Assembly (NCBI GenBank): GCA_964465155.1
Contig: CAYXIH010000002.1
Span: forward strand, 1 to 64,000
Length of the DNA: 64,000 nucleotides
Direction of reading: 5' to 3'
Source: Spiro-02 sp964465155
Lineage (GTDB): Bacteria > Spirochaetota > Spirochaetia > Sphaerochaetales > Sphaerochaetaceae
Both the position numbers and the translations under genes were made by a program. Under the pieces are notes generated by a model, which worked only from the letters and a program-made list of their open reading frames with translations, was not told the origin of the DNA and made no database searches. Shown here piece by piece: positions 60,361-64,000 of this stretch (position 1 is the first letter of the stretch; each line of letters starts with the position of its first letter).

Positions 60361-60382
60361 TGGGACCATCGGTATGGTCCCA
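60361..60382 (+). promoter_or_regulatory. Perfect hairpin between binding-protein gene and first permease gene
   Basis: TGGGACCAT (60361-60369) and ATGGTCCCA (60374-60382) form a perfect 9-bp stem with a 4-base loop and no T-tract. It lies in the 85-bp space after the binding-protein stop codon, like the hairpin after dctP. Confidence 0.65.
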
Positions 60383-60422
60383 GGCAATGTACCCAAGCAA
60401 CAAGTCATGAGGAGCTGTGAGA

Positions 60423-61316
60423 ATGAATAGGCAATTAACAAAAGAGAAGGCAACTGGGTTCCTGTTTCTTCTACCCACACTCCTGGTCCTCAGTGGCTTG
60501 TTGCTGTATCCCGTTTTCTCTAGCATTTACTTTAGTTTTACCTCCAAGCATCTGCTGCGTCTGAAGTATGAGTTTGTTGGTGTTGGAAATTATATCAAGA
60601 TTCTTTCCGACCCTGAATTCTATCGTAGATTCCTGACATCTCTTGTTTGGACTATTTCATCGCTCGTTGGGCAATTCGTAGTGGGTTTTACCGCTGCCCT
60701 GGCGTTGCACAAGATCAAGCGGTGGAAGACCTTTTTCCGGACCATGTTGATTATCCCATGGGCGTTCCCCTCTATCGTAATTGCCTCGGTCTGGAAGTGG
60801 ATTCTCAACGGAGTGTATGGATTCATTCCCAATCTGTTGGTCAAGTTGGGAATATGCACGGTGGCTCCCCAATTCTTCAGTGATGCCAACTTGGTGTTCA
60901 TGACATTGTTGTTTATCAACATCTGGTTTGGAGCTCCACTGATCATGGTCAACGTACTCAGCGCTTTGCAGACAGTACCTACCGAGCAGTATGAGGCAGC
61001 AAAGATCGATGGGGCTTCTAGTTGGCAGACGTTTATGTACATTACCTTTGCACATATCAAGATAGTGGTAGGGCTGTTGGTGGTGTTGCGTACTATCTGG
61101 ATTTTCAACAACTTCGACTTGATCTATCTGCTTACAGGAGGAGGTCCCGCAGACCTTACCCGTACACTGCCCATCTATGCATACAACATAGGGTGGGGAC
61201 TCAAGCAGCTGGGACGTTCCTCAGCCGTCACCATATTGTTGCTACTGTTCCTGATCGGCATATGCATAGTGTATTTCAGGATGTTGGACCGCTGGGAGAA
61301 GGAGAATGAGGAATGA
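60423..61316 (+). CDS. ABC sugar transporter permease (MalF type)
   Basis: 297 residues, six membrane helices. FLFLLPTLLVLSGLLLYPVF at the start, IPWAFPSIVIASVWKWILNG, and the ATPase-contact EAA loop TEQYEAAKIDGASSWQTF. AGGAG is 8 bases before the ATG at 60423. Overlaps the next permease by 4 bp (ATGA). Together they form the sugar channel in the inner membrane. Confidence 0.93.
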   Translation: MNRQLTKEKATGFLFLLPTLLVLSGLLLYPVFSSIYFSFTSKHLLRLKYEFVGVGNYIKILSDPEFYRRFLTSLVWTISSLVGQFVVGFTAALALHKIKRWKTFFRTMLIIPWAFPSIVIASVWKWILNGVYGFIPNLLVKLGICTVAPQFFSDANLVFMTLLFINIWFGAPLIMVNVLSALQTVPTEQYEAAKIDGASSWQTFMYITFAHIKIVVGLLVVLRTIWIFNNFDLIYLLTGGGPADLTRTLPIYAYNIGWGLKQLGRSSAVTILLLLFLIGICIVYFRMLDRWEKENEE

Positions 61317-62155
61317 AAGAGAGACGACGAACCAGGTTGAGCATTGGATCCTCAGTCAGTTATTTATACCTGAGCATATTGTCTGTTGTTGCAGCCTTTC
61401 CACTGCTGTGGATCCTCCTCTCTTCAGTCAAGTCGAAAGGGGAACTCACGGGTAATCCAACATCGTTCTTTCCCAAGGAAATTACTTTTGACTATTACAG
61501 GAATGTATTGAACCAACTCGGCTTCATTACCAATATTGGAAACAGCTTGCTGATTGCAGGTGTCACGACGTTGATGACTATCGTCATTGCCAGCCTTGGT
61601 GCCTATGGGGTTGTGAGATATTTCAAGCGGTTTGGAAAGGCAATGACCAGGGTATTGATTACCACCTATATGTTTCCTCCAATTCTGCTTGCAGTTCCTT
61701 ACTCTATCATTATGGGCAAGATTGGGTTGATGAATACCCGGGTTGGCTTGATCATCGTCTATCTCTCTTTCTCTGTCCCGTATGCTATATGGCTCCTTGT
61801 TGGGTTCTTCCAGACTGTACCACTTGAGATAGAGGAAGCAGGAAAGATCGATGGAGCAAACAAGCTGGTTGTGTTCTTGAGAATAGTAATTCCAATTGTT
61901 TCCCCTGGTATCGTGGCGGTTGCCATATACACGTTCATCAATGCTTGGAATGAGTTCCTGTATTCGTTGATTCTGATCAATGACAACAAGAAAATGACAG
62001 TATCGGTTGCCTTGAAGTCGCTTGAAGGCCAGGAAGTGCTTGATTGGGGAACATTGATGGCGGCCTCAGCTTTGGTTGTGGTTCCCTCTGTTGTGTTTTT
62101 TATGATTATCCAGAGAAAGATTGCGGCTGGACTCGCTCAGGGTTCAATAAAATAA
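61313..62155 (+). CDS. ABC sugar transporter permease (MalG type)
   Basis: 280 residues, six membrane helices. VVAAFPLLWILLSSVKSKGEL opens, and the EAA loop reads PLEIEEAGKIDGANKLVVF. The C terminus ends RKIAAGLAQGSIK, the usual MalG-type ending. Start overlaps the first permease. Confidence 0.93.
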   Translation: MKERRRTRLSIGSSVSYLYLSILSVVAAFPLLWILLSSVKSKGELTGNPTSFFPKEITFDYYRNVLNQLGFITNIGNSLLIAGVTTLMTIVIASLGAYGVVRYFKRFGKAMTRVLITTYMFPPILLAVPYSIIMGKIGLMNTRVGLIIVYLSFSVPYAIWLLVGFFQTVPLEIEEAGKIDGANKLVVFLRIVIPIVSPGIVAVAIYTFINAWNEFLYSLILINDNKKMTVSVALKSLEGQEVLDWGTLMAASALVVVPSVVFFMIIQRKIAAGLAQGSIK

Positions 62156-62179
62156 ATCGAAGACAATAAAGGTATACGT

Positions 62180-63304
62180 ATGAAAACTCTTGGTTGTGCT
62201 GTTATTGGTACAGGGTACTTTGGTGCGGAACTTGCCCGCATCATTCAGGAACAGGATGGAGCAACCGTTGTTGCCGTCCATGACCCGGACAACGGGAAGG
62301 CTATCGCGGCAGAGCTTGGGTGTGAAGCAGTCTCTTCCCTTGAAAGCATCTGCAGCAGAAGTGATGTCGATGCTGTTATCGTAGCCACTCCAAACTACCT
62401 GCATAAGGAACCTGTGTTGGAAGCTGCTAGAAATGGCAAGCATGTATTCTGCGAAAAGCCCATAGCACTGGCGTTTGAAGATTGCGATGTGATGGTAAAA
62501 ACGTGCATGGAACAGAATGTAATATTCATGGCCGGCCACGTGATGAACTTCTTCAACGGGGTCCGGACTGCAAAGCAATTGATCAAGGACGGGCAGATAG
62601 GGGATGTCATCTACTGTCATTCTGCCCGCAACGGATGGGAAGAGGCTCAGGACCAGGTGAGTTGGAAGAAGATCAAGGCAAAGTCCGGTGGACATCTGTA
62701 CCACCATATCCATGAACTCGATTGCATCCAGTTTATTATGGGACCAGCAAAAACTGTCACGATGACTGGCGGCAACCTGGTGCATTCGGGTCCGGAATAT
62801 GGGGATGAGGAAGACTTGCTGCTCCTCAACCTAGAATTTGAGAATCATCGGTATGCGATCTGTGAGTATGGGTCGGCATTCCGATGGCCTGAACACTATA
62901 TCCTGATTCAAGGTACCAAAGGGGCTATCAAGCTGGATATGTGTGATGTTGGGATGACACTCAAGCGTGCTGACGGTAGTGAGGAGCGGTTCCTTGTGCA
63001 TGAGAGCAAGGAGGAAGATGAGGATCGGAAGCGTATCTATCAAGGATTGGAAATGGATGGTGCCATTATGTATGGGAAGCCCGGAAAGAAGCCTCCACTA
63101 TGGTTGCACAGCATCATGAAGAATGAGATGCGTTTCTTTGTGGATGTACTGCACGGTATGCAAGTTTCGGATGAGTATACGAAACTTCTGAATGGTGAGG
63201 CTGCACGCGCTGCCATAGCTACTGCCGATGCAGCAATGGTGTCGCTTTTGGAAAACAGGAAAGTAGCCGTTGCGGAAATACGGAGAACGGAGGAAAGCAG
63301 ATGA
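62180..63304 (+). CDS. Gfo/Idh/MocA-family oxidoreductase
   Basis: 374 residues. NAD(P)-binding fold: CAVIGTGYFGAELARI at the N terminus and the conserved CEKPIA at about residue 95. A substrate domain includes GGHLYHHIHELDCIQFI with the catalytic His region. It oxidises or epimerises a sugar, acid sugar or inositol. It lies 24 bp after the permease and overlaps the lyase gene by 4 bp, so it probably modifies the sugar imported by the transporter. Confidence 0.9.
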   Translation: MKTLGCAVIGTGYFGAELARIIQEQDGATVVAVHDPDNGKAIAAELGCEAVSSLESICSRSDVDAVIVATPNYLHKEPVLEAARNGKHVFCEKPIALAFEDCDVMVKTCMEQNVIFMAGHVMNFFNGVRTAKQLIKDGQIGDVIYCHSARNGWEEAQDQVSWKKIKAKSGGHLYHHIHELDCIQFIMGPAKTVTMTGGNLVHSGPEYGDEEDLLLLNLEFENHRYAICEYGSAFRWPEHYILIQGTKGAIKLDMCDVGMTLKRADGSEERFLVHESKEEDEDRKRIYQGLEMDGAIMYGKPGKKPPLWLHSIMKNEMRFFVDVLHGMQVSDEYTKLLNGEAARAAIATADAAMVSLLENRKVAVAEIRRTEESR

Positions 63305-64000
63305 ATAAGTATGAAGGAGTTTTTCCGGCATTCTATGCTTGTTATGATGCATCGGGGAAGTTGGATGCAGCAAGTATCAGAGGCTATGCAACACACCTTG
63401 CCGATACTGGTGTGAGTGGACTCTATGTCGGAGGATCCTCTGGAGAATGTATATACCAGAGTGTGTCAGAGCGTAAAATGGTGCTTGAGAATGTCTTGGA
63501 TGCAGTGCAGGGCCGGATTCCGGTAATCGCTCATGTGGCTTGTAACAATACAGCAGATAGTATCGAGCTTGCACGCCATGCGCAGGCCTGCAAGGTAGAT
63601 GCCATTGCCTCCATTCCCCCAATTTATTTCCACTTGCCTGAATATGCTATCGCTGCATATTGGAATGATATTAGTGCGGCTGCCCCGGATACTGATTTTT
63701 TCATCTACAATATTCCACAACTTGCAGGTACAGCTCTTACTACAAACCTGTTGAGGAAGATGCTTGAGAATCCCAAGGTAGTTGGAGTAAAGAACTCCTC
63801 CCAGTCTACCCAAGATATCCAGATCTTTAAAATGTTGGGTGGTGATGGCTTTACCGTCTTCAATGGTCCAGACGAGCAGTTCATCGCAGGCAGGATGATT
63901 GGTGCAAATGGTGGTATTGGAGGAACCTATGGCATGATGCCACGATTGTTCTTGGAAGCTGATGCTGCTGTTACAGCTGGAAACATCCAACGAGCACAGG
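63301..64000 (+). CDS. N-acetylneuraminate lyase / dihydrodipicolinate synthase family protein (3' end cut by window)
   Basis: About 233 residues are visible; full members have about 290-300. GLYVGGSSGECIYQ is the pyruvate-carboxylate motif (family GxTGE). Tyr about 136 is in IYNIPQLAGT, and the Schiff-base Lys in VVGVKNSSQ (about residue 163). YNIP followed by LAG resembles sialic acid lyases more than DapA. It cleaves N-acetylneuraminate or a related keto-sugar acid to pyruvate. Overlaps the oxidoreductase gene by 4 bp. The context (ABC transporter, oxidoreductase, AraC regulator) supports catabolism of a sialic-acid-like sugar. Confidence 0.85.
   Translation, partial: MNKYEGVFPAFYACYDASGKLDAASIRGYATHLADTGVSGLYVGGSSGECIYQSVSERKMVLENVLDAVQGRIPVIAHVACNNTADSIELARHAQACKVDAIASIPPIYFHLPEYAIAAYWNDISAAAPDTDFFIYNIPQLAGTALTTNLLRKMLENPKVVGVKNSSQSTQDIQIFKMLGGDGFTVFNGPDEQFIAGRMIGANGGIGGTYGMMPRLFLEADAAVTAGNIQRAQ

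Noticed and set aside
1..64000. tRNA, rRNA, CRISPR arrays, prophage or replication origin
   Set aside because: I looked for cloverleaf ends, repeat-spacer patterns, phage structural genes and DnaA-box clusters and saw none; a covariance-model search would be decisive for small RNAs.

Overview
The window is a 64 kb piece of a draft bacterial chromosome with two runs of exactly 100 N. The content fits an anaerobic, fermentative, H2-metabolising spirochaete, possibly Sphaerochaetaceae. The evidence is an NAD-linked HndABCD-type [FeFe] hydrogenase beside a Rex redox regulator, many lipoproteins and secreted beta-rich envelope proteins, a patatin-barrel fusion, and solute-binding proteins that share the post-signal motif FAAG(Q/S)xEA. 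The lineage is my inference; no rRNA or tRNA gene is visible. Most of the window is GC-rich. The lipoprotein gene near 35.1-36.2 kb and the stretch from about 57.4 kb to the end are visibly AT-richer.

Layout. 0-4.2 kb: a TRAP transporter operon (dctP-dctQ-[gap]-dctM) followed by a glycerophosphodiester phosphodiesterase, with a divergent LacI-type regulator. 4.3-10.7 kb: rex, then across a 594-bp AT-rich divergent intergenic region the hydrogenase operon (NuoE-like, GHKL ATPase, 2Fe-2S protein, NuoF-like, HydA-like). 10.7-22 kb: envelope lipoproteins and secreted proteins, an EIIA/cation antiporter pair, pepT and a second GDPD. 22-28.1 kb: endonuclease IV, an M16 metalloprotease, and a minus-strand cassette of a DRTGG protein, an RsbW-like ATPase and a degenerate [FeFe]-hydrogenase-like protein, probably a redox or H2 sensor. 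28.2-35 kb: a tight operon glpK-cdaA-ybbR-acpS-truA-udg-priA. 35-43.2 kb: an AT-rich lipoprotein gene, then def-fmt-patatin-radical SAM-(VanZ::fumarase alpha)-fumarase beta. 43.5-45.2 kb: an FKBP lipoprotein and an HdeD-like membrane protein. 45.2-52.6 kb: a complete histidine operon hisGDC(NB)HAF(IE) preceded by a His-rich leader peptide and an intrinsic terminator, which together look like a classic translation-coupled attenuator. 52.6-57.3 kb: a cation diffusion facilitator, an RCC1-repeat lipoprotein, a secreted protein and radC. 57.5-64 kb: an AraC regulator, an IS110 transposase remnant, a sugar-type ABC transporter without its ATPase, a Gfo/Idh/MocA oxidoreductase and an N-acetylneuraminate-lyase-like gene cut by the window end.

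How the genes work together. Rex (NADH/NAD+ sensor) and the NAD-linked hydrogenase form one redox-balance module, and the 26-28 kb cassette may be its sensory counterpart. The most interesting signals are the his leader/attenuator outside its classical host group, a VanZ membrane domain fused in frame to a class I fumarase alpha subunit, the hydrogenase-like sensor cassette, and perfect hairpins placed between the binding-protein gene and the permease gene in both transporter operons. Two assembly problems matter for users. The N-run at 4249-4348 is flanked by an exact 55-bp duplication and is probably not a real gap. The N-run at 1283-1382 hides far more than 100 bp.
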